Shown: positions 9,200-19,360 of the stretch, one piece after another
How the letters are laid out: each line of letters begins with the position of its first letter
Numbering within the stretch: position 1 is the stretch's first letter
NCBI RefSeq assembly: GCF_024362695.1
Contig: NC_065420.1
Coordinates: 13,245,420 to 13,309,419, forward strand
Reading direction: 5' to 3'
DNA from: Pectinophora gossypiella
Taxonomy: Eukaryota; Arthropoda; Insecta; Lepidoptera; Gelechiidae
Length of the DNA stretch: 64,000 nt
Notes under the pieces: generated by a model
Seen by the model: only the letters and a program-made list of their open reading frames with translations
Told to the model about the DNA's origin: nothing
Database searches by the model: none
Made by a program: the position numbers and the translations under genes

Positions 9200-10305
9200 T
9201 GTGTAGATTCAGTATCTGCTAATCGCAGGAACTCTACCAAGCATAACTAAACTGGGGCTAGATTTCAGTGTTCTAATCCTTAATACCGCAACGATTCGCC
9301 TAAGTCTAGACAACGGGTAAATTTAGGGCAAATCCGGACTAATCCAGGAAAGTTTGGGACCAGAATCCTTTTACCACATTACATGTATTATTTACGACTT
9401 AAGGCTACCATCACACTCAATGATGTGTCGTTCCCGGGAATGTCCCATTTGTAATTTTTTTTTTAATAGTACGGTCACTGGCTGCTTTTTATTCTCAAAT
9501 TGTCCTTCTTGTACTCTGGTCTTTGCCTAAAGGTTAGGTAATAGTTGTTTTTTATAAGATTCTTTTTACCCGATGCGTTGTGGGTTCGTTTCGATGTGGT
9601 CGGAGGTTTGTGGTTCTAGATAGAAATATAAATAAAATAAGGTAATTTATTTTCACAAATCAGTCATAAATAAAGTTTCTTCATAAAGTTTCTAACACCC
9701 TACATTTCTACAAAAGATAAATACCACTAAAATTCCATCTAAATGCAGCATTGTAAAAACATAATAAAATAAGTAGTACGAAATACAATAAAATAAAAAC
9801 CAAACTTAGGCACTTAGCCCATCGTTACCTCACTCCGAGAAACAATACAAAAGTGCCCAAATTTCAAAAGCAGAGTTCGAGAAGAATTATTAAAGTTTCG
9901 CGGTGTTGTGAATTGTGCCCAAACTTCGGCCCGAAGAGATTGTTTGCTGGAAATTGTCTATTGTTAAGACAGGAGGCCTTAAATTAATAATTAATCTGCG
10001 TCGCTGATGCTGGCTGTTTTTGCTGGATTACTTTTGAAAAATAAATCAGCGTTCCATTTTTGAAAAGGGAATACGACGTCAGAGACGCCCCACGACGCAT
10101 CCATTATTGTGATGACATTTTGTTTTTGGTATTTTCTTTTATTTGAGATTTTTTCGTAGTATTTTTAATACAATTCTTAAATAAATAAACAAACGTGTCG
10201 CAATAACATTTTCAGGAAGGAAATACTTATGTTAAAATGTGATTTCAATCATTTTGTGTTTGTACCTCTCACTTGTGCTTAGGGAAATTTCCATTTATTT
10301 TTCTT
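9200..10305. other. Long stretch without recognised elements
   Basis: I see no gene and no dispersed repeat matching others in the window. It is one of the few stretches that may be old host intergenic or intronic DNA. Confidence 0.4.
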
Positions 10306-10309
10306 TATG

Positions 10310-11065
10310 TAATTGAAAGTTCGATTTAGTTCCCTTCCCTTTCAGTTCCTTCTGGGCGCAGTGCCCGTAGTAAATAGTTCACTGAATGTCTGATTGGTGA
10401 TTTCGAAGTCAATTAAGTCGCAGAAATATTCAATATTTTCAGTTGAAAAAACTGGCCTTTTAAAACTCATTTCTCTTTTTAAAAATTTACGGACAGATAT
10501 TTTTTTTTTGTTTTAGTTTTCTCCCGTTCTCTTTTACTTTTACACTTCGGGCCCTTTGCAAATAGTTCTCAGACTTTCGAATAGTTCATTTAATCTTTTA
10601 AATTTTACCAAAGAACAATGTTTTAACGAAAACATTATTTTTTTTTTAATTTAAAATCCCATTTATTTTCTCCCATCTCTCTTATAACTTGAAAAAGTTT
10701 GTCAGACTTTTTGACTGTCCATTTCGCTATCAACTTAGTCGCAAAAAAGTCGTTTAATAATGAAAGCAATAGACTATAACAAATTATCGATGAGGCGCCA
10801 TTTTTTAAATTTAAAATTATCGATAATATTTTAGTTCCTGTGTGTTTTGGTGTTACATTTCACTAGCTTTCAAAAAAGTGTCGCCTTTAAGTTTTAGTTA
10901 CTTCATAAGTACATCTGGGTTTACGAGATTATTATTTTCTGGAAAGAACTGTACATTTTTCAAATTTAAAATCCCGTTTCTTCCGTCTACCTTATAGCCC
11001 TTACACTCCGGGCCCCTTGCAAATAGTTCTCAGACTTCCTGATTGCTCATTTCGATGTCAATTTA
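10310..11065. repeat. Degenerate local repeat, about four units
   Basis: Related segments near 10355-10423, 10538-10600, 10689-10742 and 10994-11063 share GGGCCC, AAATAGTTCTCAGACTT, CATTTCGATGTCAA and TTAGTCGC. Three are preceded by ATTTAAAATCCC..TTCTCCC. The units are diverged, with irregular spacing (about 145 to 310 bp). Confidence 0.5.
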
Positions 11066-11340
11066 GTCGCCGAAGAATTCCAATCTCGTCGCGCTGCTAA
11101 CTGCAACTGTTGCGGAGTAAACACCAACTTGAGACTTAAAACGGTTCTATCAACCTGGACGCGGGTTAAGTGTCGAGAAATACGCTGGATTACATTGTAA
11201 CGTGAAGTGTGTGGCGGAGACATGGTCCAGGTGAGAGCCCTCAGCGCTCACCATCTTCCAAGTTCTGGCAAATCTTCAAGCCACGTCAGTATGTATGTGT
11301 AATTTATGAAGTGTTATAAATAATAAAAAAAAAAAAAGTA
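11066..11340. other. Unassigned, ends in poly-A
   Basis: A GC-richer segment (to about 11290) runs into AATAATAAAAAAAAAAAA at 11320-11336, which could be the end of a plus-strand retroposon. No frame or family recognised. Confidence 0.3.
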
Positions 11341-11342
11341 GA

Positions 11343-11572
11343 GCTAACATGCGCAACGTGATAAAATTTTGTCACGGACATTTTATCGATTCTGACGATA
11401 TAATTATGTCGTTTTGTCGATTGGTGCTAATATTTGAACCTAAATAAGTCACGTTGTTATGTCAAAATACGAACAAAATCACATTGCACGCATGTTAGAG
11501 AAAAAGCAAACATCGATTTCGACAAAATTTATTGATTAGATCGATAATTTTATCACATCGCGCATGTTAGCC
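11343..11572. mobile_element. TIR MITE, GCTAACATGCGC family
   Basis: The ends are inverse: GCTAACATGCGCAACGTGAT at left, and GGCTAACATGCGCGATGTGA as the reverse complement of the right. The length is about 230 bp, AT-rich and non-coding. A second copy, split by other insertions, is at 54152-54655 and shares both the end and the inner ATGTCGTTTTGTCGATTGGT. Confidence 0.7.
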
Positions 11573-11689
11573 CTGCTGACAAAAGGTAGAGGAATCGGTT
11601 TGGGTTTTTAAAAAGTTCAAAACCTCTTAACGATTGAAAACTAGCGAATGGGGCTCCACTAACAAGCATTGGAACCGCACCGTAGAGAC

Positions 11690-11835
11690 CTTTTTTGACG
11701 TGACTTATTGTAGATTTGTCGCAAATGACATTAATTACTTAGCCGGACAAATGGGGAGCGCTGTAGCTTTTATCCGGTACAAAAATTTAGAAAGGTACCT
11801 GGTTTAAGAGTGCCCAGTTGTCAGAGGTACATACA
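11690..11835 (-). mobile_element. Family-F LINE fragment, short
   Basis: In minus orientation it ends in AAGTCACGTC plus poly-A and shares TTAATGTCATTTGCG and GCTCCCCATTTGTCC with the longer copies. The remainder is lost. Confidence 0.6.
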
Positions 11836-11839
11836 TCGC

Positions 11840-12020
11840 AAGATAAGCTAAGTACCCGCACCTCAACGAGTTCTCTGTTAGACCAACGTGATAGGTGGTG
11901 AGCCGTATCGCCTTCTATAGTCGAGCCAACTGTGTTAGTGAAAACTGCACTTAAGGTAAATTAATAGGTCGTTGGTGCATGTCCGGTACTGGTGTTCGAA
12001 CCGGCGCTCTCTGTTTGAAA
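11840..12020. repeat. SINE-like repeat L
   Basis: GTTAGACCAACGTGATAGGT, GAGCCGTATCGCC and AACTGTGTTAGTGAAAACTG recur at 27695-27835 and partly at 14716-14795. The end GGTGTTCGAACCGGCGCTC resembles a tRNA B box in reverse, so it may be a separate SINE family. Confidence 0.45.
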
Positions 12021-12078
12021 AGGAAGTCGGATTTATAAAAAATAAATCCTTTTAAATTCCTCATATTATATTAAAGTC

Positions 12079-12424
12079 AACAACAACAGCAGCCTCCGTG
12101 GTCTAGTGGTTAGAGCGTTAGGCTCACGATCTGGAGGTCCGGGTTCGATTCCCGATGGGGACATTGTCGAAATCACTTTGTGAGACTGTCCTTTGTTTGG
12201 TAAGGACTTTTCAGGCTTGAATCACCTGATTGTCCGAAAAAGTAAGATGATTCCGTGCTTCGGAGGGCACGTTAAGCCGTTGGTCCCGGCTATTAGCCGT
12301 AAAAACACCTCCACCAACCCGCATTGGAGCAGCGTGGTGGAGTATGCTCCGTACCCCCTCCGGTTGATTGAGGGGAGGCCTGTGCCCAGCAGTGGGACGT
12401 ATATAGGCCGTTTATGTATGTATG
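12079..12424 (+). mobile_element. SINE-B, full length with TSD
   Basis: A perfect 13-bp TSD, TTATATTAAAGTC, lies at 12066-12078 and 12425-12437. The tRNA-like head has GTGGTCTAGTGGTTAGAGCG, anticodon-loop CTCACGA and box B GGTCCGGGTTCGATTCCC. The body shares CACCTGATTGTCCGAAA and the core CTTCGGAGGGCACGTTAAGC with SINE-C. The tail has CCCAGCAGTGGGACGTATAT and TATGTATG. Intact and probably young. Confidence 0.88.
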
Positions 12425-12657
12425 TTATATTAAAGTCGTTTTTTTTTAAAAAAGAACTAAAATAAAATGTATTAAAAATAAAATAAAAATATTATAAAAT
12501 AGTTAAATAAATTAATTAAATATTATTCAAATATGAAATAAAATATTCCTTATGAAACATGATACTTTATTTTCTCAACATTCATTTTTAATTTTTCAAA
12601 TACCCATTCATTCTTTTTTGAAATATAAATTCATTCATTACATGCTTGTAAAATACC

Positions 12658-12746
12658 ATTAATCTTTCGAACGCCGGGACGCGGATCTCGACCAGACACA
12701 ATGTAAAATCTATTGTGTCTGGTATCTCGGCATATAAGAGGTTAAA
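12658..12746. mobile_element. Very short TTAA-flanked hairpin element
   Basis: The sequence sits between two TTAA tetranucleotides. It contains a perfect 11-bp stem, CCAGACACAAT / ATTGTGTCTGG (about 12694-12724), with a 9-base loop, and weaker symmetry outside it. TTAA targets are characteristic of piggyBac-type transposons; assignment to that group is inference. Confidence 0.4.
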
Positions 12747-13438
12747 TCGCTGTCGCCTATCCGAGGTGCCACACTAAAACCACACCGAACCAACTTTGGT
12801 TGCAGGCTGATAAACGAATAGTTTCCTGCCGTTCTGCATACTTGGGCGGAATTATTTGGTATCCACAACTTTTCCCGGGGAAAACTTGAGGACTTTGTTT
12901 TTCTTCAAACATTGACGTTTAATTTTGTTTTGTTATTTATTCGCGGAGTTCCTAAGTTTTGATGGATGCGCGTAATTTTGTAGAGTAGTTCTGTTGTAGT
13001 TTTGTAAATGCTTTCAGTTGAATGTGTTCTATTTTTGAGCTATTTTTCTTAATGTTTCTTTCGAAGTTTACATTTTGCTTTGCTTTGGGTGTTGGTTTTG
13101 GGGAATTTATAAATGGATTTCGATTTTGGCAAAGATTTTTAAAAGTGACTTTCGTGAAAGGTCGTTTCAATTTGTAAGTCAACTTGAACATTAAGGTTTG
13201 TTAAGTTTTAATACGTTTAATATGTATTGGATATTTCAGTGCGTGTTGATGAAGCTGGCAAAAAATGGGTGTATATTATATTTTTTATTATATTTAAAAA
13301 CATCTGATCAATAAATAAGCATCTTCTGTTCTTCCAACTATTTTTTTTCTGTTCTAACAGGACTAGATCATAGAAACAATTAGTGATTATATTTCAATAT
13401 AAACAATTTACAATAGACTGTTTGAGGTTTACGCGGTT
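12747..13438. other. No gene supported
   Basis: A 79-codon lysine-rich frame on the minus strand (12952-13191) shows no domain and AT-rich composition. Nothing else recognised. Confidence 0.35.
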
Positions 13439-13452
13439 CATCATCATCATCA

Positions 13453-13861
13453 TCAGCCGTACGACGCCCACTGCTGGGCATTGACCTCCCCCAAGGATCT
13501 CCACGACGATCGGTCCTGCGCTGCCCGCATCCAGCGGCTTCCCGCGACCTTCACCAGATCGTCGGTCCACCTTGTAGCGGGCCTACCCACTGAGCGTCGT
13601 CCGACACGTGGTCGCCATTCCAGAACCTTTCCGCCCCATCGGCCATCGGTTCTCCTCGCTATGTGTCCTGCCCACTGCCACTTCAGCTTTGCAATTCTCC
13701 GAGCTATGTCGGTGACTTTAGTTCTCCTGCGGATCTCCTCATTTCTGATTCGATCGAGCAGGGAAATACCGAGCATAGCTCTCTCCATTGCCCGCTGAGC
13801 GACACCGAGCCTCCTCACGAGACCCGTAGTAAGCGGCCACGTCTCACTGCCACGCGGTTAT
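13453..13861 (-). pseudogene. RTE/BovB-like LINE C-terminal domain
   Basis: The frame is continuous for about 135 codons and carries RGSETWPLT, QRAMERAMLGISLLDRIRNE, IRRRTKVTDIARRIAKLKW, QWAGHIARR, GRPATRWTDDLV and DRSSWRSLGE. This is the classic tail after the reverse transcriptase in BovB/RTE-type elements abundant in insects. The frame opens after a stop near 13859, so RT and endonuclease domains are absent (5'-truncated). The 3' end is followed by (GAT)n. Its last bases, CCCAGCAGTGGGCGT, closely resemble the tails of SINE-A and SINE-B. Confidence 0.88.
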
Positions 13862-13867
13862 TATCAC

Positions 13868-14402
13868 AAATAAAACAAATAATACCAGGTTCTTACCAAG
13901 TTAATCAGGGATATGAGAATCCCGATATTTCAATTTGCTTCCTTTCCCCGGCTGTACAGGTTGTGAGAAGCTGCAGTAGTTTTAGGCGGATGGGACGTTC
14001 GTTATGTTAAAATTGACGAACCAATGTGTAACTACGAGTATGTTACCTACTGAATAAAGATATTTTTTGAATTTGGTTTTTAACACTGTTGCAAGTGTCA
14101 CGGTTACGGGACGCCTGATGATTGAAATTTTTGTGTTTTCTGATTTCAATAGCCTCCTTTACGAGGATGTAATGGCGTTCTGTCGATAAAATTTGTTGAT
14201 TATTAAGTTCGATACAGTGGCTACAGCCCGACTCCATTTCATGCTCAGCTATAGCAGATTTCTGCACGTCGTTTTTCTTCATGGCACTAATATGTTCTTT
14301 AATACGGCAAGAAATAGACCGTTTTGTTTGCAACAGTGTTGAAATATCGGGAGGCTCATATCACTGATTAACGCGGTAAGAACCCGGTATAATGTGTTTT
14401 AA
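13868..14402. mobile_element. Penelope-like element relic with inverted flanks
   Basis: The flanks 13870-13932 and 14338-14400 are inverse copies of each other (shared TTCTTACC, GTTAATCAG, GATATGAG, CCCGATATTTCAA). The GIY-YIG-type frame lies between them on the minus strand. Penelope-like elements are known for terminal repeats in direct or inverted arrangement. The stretch 13940-14010 (CCCCGGCT, ACAGGTTGTGA, GCTGCAGTAGTTTTAGGCGG) recurs at 29830-29900, apparently as part of the same family. Confidence 0.6.
14043..14345 (-). pseudogene. Penelope-like GIY-YIG (Uri) endonuclease fragment
   Basis: The frame reads LQTKRSISCRIKEHISAMKK, then SAIAEHEMESGCSHCIE, ILSTERHYILVKEAIEIRKH and FNHQASRN. 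This matches the C-terminal GIY-YIG endonuclease region of Penelope-like elements (QTKRS..RIKEH, then AEH, then EAIEI.KH..NFN). The YIG motif itself would lie upstream and is missing, as is the reverse transcriptase. Roughly 100 codons survive. It is inactive. Confidence 0.75.
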
Positions 14403-14660
14403 TTTACAATAGCTTCAATGCGCGGAAGGAATTAGATCTGTCAAAGTACAGGAGCCAGTGTTGTGACGTTCATAGCGTAGTGATGTATCAGTTGAGATTA
14501 GATCAATCTTCTTTTTAGCGAGTCGATGGCGATCGATATAATTTTTTTGCTGACCAATGACTGGCCACGCTTACGGCATTGTCAGTGGTTTCGTGAAGAT
14601 CTTTAATAGTGCAGGTGTTAGGGCATTTAGGACAGCATAAAAGGTGAGCCATAGTTTTGA
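14403..14660 (-). other. Possible coding relic next to the Penelope-like element
   Basis: On the minus strand a frame opens MAHLLCCPKCPNTCTIKDLH and later frames contain RHRLAKKKIDLISTDTSLRY. The cysteine-pair start (CCPKCP) is protein-like, but frame changes are needed and I do not recognise a family. It may be the upstream part of the same retroelement. Confidence 0.25.
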
Positions 14661-14715
14661 CCTATCGATTTTGTTCTATCAAACATTGGTCCCTACCAAT
14701 ATATATTATGCATAT

Positions 14716-14795
14716 CAATACCACCGTATCGCCGTCTACGTCTACATAGTGGTCGAGCTAACTGTGTTTATGCAAACTGCATAAAAACATCTAGT
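14716..14795. repeat. SINE-like repeat L, fragment
   Basis: CCGTATCGCCGTCTA and GTCGAGCTAACTGTGTTTAT match the 11840 copy. Confidence 0.4.
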
Positions 14796-15182
14796 AAATG
14801 AATGGATTCCAACGAAATGTTCAGTCTTTAGTTAGATATTGATTCCGTCGTTTTCAAAGCCGATGTAGACGTTGCGTGATTCAACAATTCATGATACATA
14901 TTCATGAACCAATACCATCCGCAATGAATTTGAAGCTCTGGAAACATTGAATATTCTCACACGTCAAACGGGAACCTATGATTTTGCTTGGATGGTTGAC
15001 TATAGGGTGGCTTTCTTAGATAATTTAAGTACGTATAAATACAAATACATTTTATTGCACCAAAATAAAAGAAAATATTTACAAAAAAGACAACTAGGGA
15101 TATGGCATTTGGTGGCCTTATTGCTAAACCTCCCAACCAAGCACCAAAAAAAACCCAAAACATACATACATAATAAATCATC

Positions 15183-15508
15183 TCCCTAGCTTCATCCCGT
15201 TTTACACAGGGTCCGCCTACCTAACCTGAAGATTAAACAGGTCCTGTGTTTTACAAAAGCTACTGCCTGTCTGGCCTTCCAACCTATGAAGGAAAAACCA
15301 GCCCAATACAGGTTAGGTGACATACCTCCGAAAATGCATTTCTCGGGAATGTGGGTTCCTTCACGATGTTTTCCTTCACCGCTGAATCATTTCCGATCCA
15401 AACATGAAACAAATTCGTCAATCATTGGTCTAGGCCTGTGCTGAATTCGAACCTGCGACCGCAAAGTAAGAGGCAAGCGTTCTACCAAGTGAGCTACCAC
15501 GGCTCTGA
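15183..15508 (-). mobile_element. SINE-D, full length
   Basis: In minus orientation it starts with GTGGTAGCTCACTTGGTAGA and box B GGTCGCAGGTTCGAATTC. The body includes ATTGACGAATTTGTTTC and AACATCGTGAAGG, and it ends GACCCTGTGTAAAACGGGAT. It shares all blocks with 1922 and 61002. Confidence 0.78.
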
Positions 15509-15584
15509 AAGTGACCATAAAAAGTTTAAATGTTAATAGACTAATCGGAGCGGTTAGTCGGATCGTCGTTTAATAGCATTAGTT

Positions 15585-15628
15585 CGAAGCTCCTCCGTGC
15601 AACGGAAGTCACGTAGAACGTGTTAAAC
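15585..15628 (+). mobile_element. SINE core fragment
   Basis: GAAGCTCCTCCGTGCAACGG followed by AAGTCACGT is a diverged piece of the SINE-A core region. Confidence 0.35.
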
Positions 15629-15778
15629 GACCACCCACGAGTATCGCTGTATGGATTTATTACATACACATAAACATAAAGCCAACTTCGTAAGACCTTG
15701 GTTAGAGAGACGCGGTAGGTACTGCGGCTAATCGCGCGGTGGATTCAAACACATCGCAATGTATATGAGCGTTCACGA

Positions 15779-15834
15779 CGTAGCGGCGTAGCAGCGTAGC
15801 GGCGTGGCAGCGTGGCAGCGTAGCAGCGTAGCGT
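15779..15834. repeat. 8-bp minisatellite, seven units
   Basis: Seven consecutive 8-base units alternate CGTAGCGG, CGTAGCAG and CGTGGCAG. The open frame across it on the minus strand is an artefact of the repeat. Confidence 0.85.
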
Positions 15835-15839
15835 AAACG

Positions 15840-16724
15840 GTGCAATCCTATATTTTGTATTCCTTTAGTTAAGCTATTTTTTGTATAATTCCCTCTCATA
15901 TATGTGTGTGTATAGTGTATACGTATATAGTGTATATGTACGTAGTCGTATGACAATCTGTCCTAAGAATAAGATTACGCATACGACCACGGCTATCTCC
16001 TAAATTCGGAAGAATTGGGAAAAAATATTTTCTTGTTTCATACTTTTTAAGGGGTGTTTTTTCGTAGTCGGGTCTTATTTCAAACTTTTATTTTAATTAT
16101 TACTGGATACTTAAATATCGATTTCCTAATGATGTTTTCGATTGTCTAGCTGTCGAGTACTAATGTTACACTTGGTACTATTTCACATTAACTTTTCTAC
16201 AAATGGAACTGTAATTCTCACTAAATGACAAATATGTTAGTGTGACAGCGTTCTGAACTGGATGCGTGTAGAACCGACATTTAAAATTCTATAAATGAAT
16301 TTTAAAAATAGACTCAATTCCGGATTCAAATCAAACACTTAAATGTCTCTCTAAAAGTAATAAAATAAAAAATAAAATAAAAGAGATTTAACAGACAAAA
16401 ATAGAACAAGAAAGCATCTAAATCTATCTATCACCAGAAATCCTGGGAATCGTAAAAAAACGTTTTACAACATAATTTAGCGATCGCATTTCCATGGAAA
16501 GCGATTTCGCTTCGCAAATACTTTATTAATGACTTTCTTGGTGTCAACGCTCGAGGAAAGACCGTGGGGAGTGCTTAATGTTTCTTTGTATAGGTTCACG
16601 CAGACTTACGGCACTTAGGATAAATCTTAGCAGTGTAACAGCTACATACACCTTAGCTAATTTTATGCTACCATGCACATGTTTTATTACCTGTTATATA
16701 ACCTGCATCTCTGCAATGCGTGTT
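15840..16724. other. No gene or recurring element seen
   Basis: AT-rich unique-looking sequence; a purine/pyrimidine TGTGTGTATAGTGTATA tract lies at about 15903-15945. Confidence 0.4.
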
Positions 16725-16925
16725 GTGTAGTTTCCTAGGTCAAAGATGAATTATGAAATTCTGATTACAAAATAAAGACAAATATAAAGGTTCAAAAACG
16801 TTTCCTTTTTTCTATTTAACATTTTAATAATTAAATAGATAATAATAAGTGCGACATTTTGTCACGTTTTTATATGAAGTCACAGGTTGCTGTTCCATAC
16901 AAATTCTATAGTAATCTATAGTAAG
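16725..16925 (+). mobile_element. MITE family O, partial
   Basis: TAGTTTCCTAGGTCAAAG, AAATTCTGATTAC and GTGCGACATTTTGTCACG match the copies at 7797 and 21673. The 3' end is cut by a SINE-C tail. Confidence 0.5.
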
Positions 16926-17008
16926 ATGATCAACCTCATCAACTTGGTATCATGGTTATTATTGAGCAGCTATAAGCCCCTGACATGACTTATGTAACGA
17001 CTACGTAC
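16926..17008 (-). mobile_element. SINE-C tail fragment
   Basis: Minus-strand GTACGTAGTCGTTACATAAG and CAGGGGCTTATAGCTGCTCA correspond to the SINE-C 3' third. It abuts the Helitron end at 17010. Confidence 0.55.
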
Positions 17009-17009
17009 A

Positions 17010-17895
17010 CTAGCTTCTGCCCGCGGATTCGCTTGCGTTAAATTCGAGGTAACACGGTTCCCCTTTCCTAATGTACCAATGATTAGTTTCCTACCTTGAA
17101 AAGTGCGAAAAGTCTGAAATAAAAGTTTCACCCCCTCTTTGAAGGGGTTGGGGGCAGATTTAAAAAAAAAATGATGCTCGATTTTTTTGTTAGTCACAAA
17201 TAATCCGCATACCAGCCTACGTGGTTTAGTGGTTAGAGCGTTAGGCTCACGATCTGGAGGTCCGGGTTCGATTCCCGATGGGAATATTGTCGAAATCACT
17301 TTGTGAGACTGTTCCTTGTTTAGTAAGGACTTTTCAGGCTTGAATCACCTGATTGTCCGAAAAAGTAAGATGATTCCGTGCTTCGGAGGGCACGTTAAGC
17401 CGTTGGTCCCGGCTAATAGACGTAAAAACACCTCCACCAACCCGCAGTGGAGCAGCGTGGTGGAGTATGCTCCATACCCCCTTCGGTTGATTGAGGGGAG
17501 GCCTGTGCCCAGCAGTGGGACGTATATAGGCTGTTTATGTTAATCCGCATAAAAATTTTTAGTTTTCTACTTTGAAGTCTGCGGAATGCTCCATACAAAC
17601 ATCCAACTCCATTTTAGGGAAGTGGGGGGTTAGACAGAGACAAAACACAGCTTATGTCACTCTCCATTCCTTCAACTAACACCAAGAACCAGCTCCCACA
17701 AATTTTTTATGTTCTAAGCCAAGACAGCACGAAGTTGTACATTTTTGTGGTGAGAGTAATAAACATTTTTTTTTTTTATAACTGTATCCATTTAAAAAAA
17801 TCATGTCAATTGGTCGTTCCGTTTTGCCGTGAAAGACGGACATACAAACATACATTCACATATACATTCGCATTTATAATACTTATTAGTATAGA
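17010..17895 (-). mobile_element. Helitron-like element, interrupted by SINE-B
   Basis: In minus orientation it begins TCTATACTAATAAG after a host A (17896). It ends with a GCG/CGC hairpin and CTAG followed by a host T (CTAG at 17010-17013). Those are Helitron hallmarks: TC start, hairpin before CTRR, A^T insertion, no TSD. Interior motifs such as CGGAACGACCAATTGACATG and CACCCCCTCTTTGAAGGGG are common in moth Helitron-type repeats (recollection). Non-autonomous; no Rep/helicase frame. The 53384-53582 fragment is a related 5' end. Confidence 0.65.
17212..17540 (+). mobile_element. SINE-B nested in Helitron, with TSD
   Basis: A perfect 11-bp TSD, TAATCCGCATA, lies at 17201-17211 and 17541-17551. 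All SINE-B blocks are present and closely resemble the copies at 12079 and 46271. Insertion postdates the Helitron. Confidence 0.88.
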
Positions 17896-17899
17896 TTTA

Positions 17900-18647
17900 T
17901 TCAATTGGAATTCAAACTTTTAGCAATTAAATGTAGCTTTAAATCCGATGACACAGTTCTAGTCAAAAACTGACCTTTAAATTGGCTTAGTCAGCTGGTT
18001 TCAAATTCGCAGTCAAATGTAAAATCATATGAATCCCAGTTTGAATATTCAAGCGTTTGAAAACTGTAACTTTAATATTCTTTTGAATGTAATCGGTATT
18101 TTAAACGGCGTCCGTTTTATTAGCTCGGTGAGGATTGATGTACCTCTGACTACCCTAATTGTGATATAGTCGTGAAGTCAAATTAGTTTTATAAAGAGCA
18201 GTAATGTGATAATTATTATACACGTGATATCAATTATCAGTAGCGCACGCACTTAGGACCATCAACGATATTTCTCAGCAGTGTACTGACATCGACCTAT
18301 TTACGTGTTCGTTGACGGAATTCACGGAGTTAGTTATTAAATTCTTTAGTTAGGTACTAATGTTATAATTGCATTACATAGTCGAATTGGGACTGCCTGT
18401 AATGTCTATGTAATTTGTGTTAATAAATAAATAAATAAATAATAAATAAATTATGATTCGACATAAATCTGAATCGACAATAATTACCACAACAAAGTTT
18501 AATGTCGAATAATTACAATATTCTTCGTTTAATATAATTTGTATCTCGCGCAAACAGATGCCAAAATCAAACTCATTAGATACAATTTATTTCTGTCACA
18601 TAGATAATTAATTATGATTCTTAGCTTTAGACACGTGCAAACATGTA
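17900..18647. other. No gene seen
   Basis: AT-rich, with an (AATA)n tract at 18420-18450 that ends a probable LINE 3' UTR fragment (GCCTGTAATGTCTATGTAA). Confidence 0.4.
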
Positions 18648-19112
18648 TACAAGGTGTTAGTGACATCGTAACGAAAACTTTGAGGGATGATTCAGGCCAA
18701 AATGCTGATATCAAGTAGAATTTTTCGTCACAAAAATATGGAACTGAAATTAACTAACAAAAACACTAAAGTTTTCATGAATTTTCCGACAGGAAAATCC
18801 CCTTGATATCAACTCAGAATCGTGGTCTGAATCATCCTCCTCAGTATTCGTTACGGTGTCACTAACACCAATATGTAATTGTATGGCTACCTGTATGTAC
18901 TTGCACGGGGTGTAAGTGACATCGTAACGAATACTGAGAGGGATGATTCAGCTCATTATTCTGAGTTAATATCAAGTGAAATGCATCGCAAAAGTATAGA
19001 ATTAAAAATAGTAAAGAAAAACATGAATTTTGGGACGTAAAATTCCACTTGATATCAACTTGGAATCATGGCCTGAATCATCCCCCTTACTATTAGTTAC
19101 GATGTCACTTAC
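18648..19112. mobile_element. Double-hairpin foldback MITE, copy 2
   Basis: It has two palindromes joined by a linker (TATGGCTACCTGTATGTACT) in the opposite orientation to copy 1. The right end is replaced by a SINE-C fragment at about 19113, so only one outer terminus is intact. Confidence 0.75.
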
Positions 19113-19360
19113 ACATCTTTGTGATCCCCAGTTTGATTAGGACATTACAGGCTGATCACCTGATTGTCTGAAAGTAAGATGATCCGTGCTTCGGAAGGCA
19201 CGTTAAGTCGGTTGTCCCGGTTACTACATACTGACGTAAATGAGTAATCGTTAAAAAGTTACATGAGCCATGTCGGGAGCCTTTGCAGCTCAATAATAAC
19301 CCTGACACCAGGGTTGATGAGGTTTGTAATTCACCTCACAACCCACACGATAGAAGAAGA
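19113..19360 (+). mobile_element. SINE-C, 5'-truncated
   Basis: It begins inside the body (CTTTGTGATCCCC) and contains the core and the end GTTGATGAGGTTTG..CACCTCACAACCCACACGAT. The tRNA-like head is absent. Confidence 0.7.

Noticed and set aside
15702..15956. 84-codon minus-strand frame
   Set aside because: It is driven by the 8-bp minisatellite; no domain.
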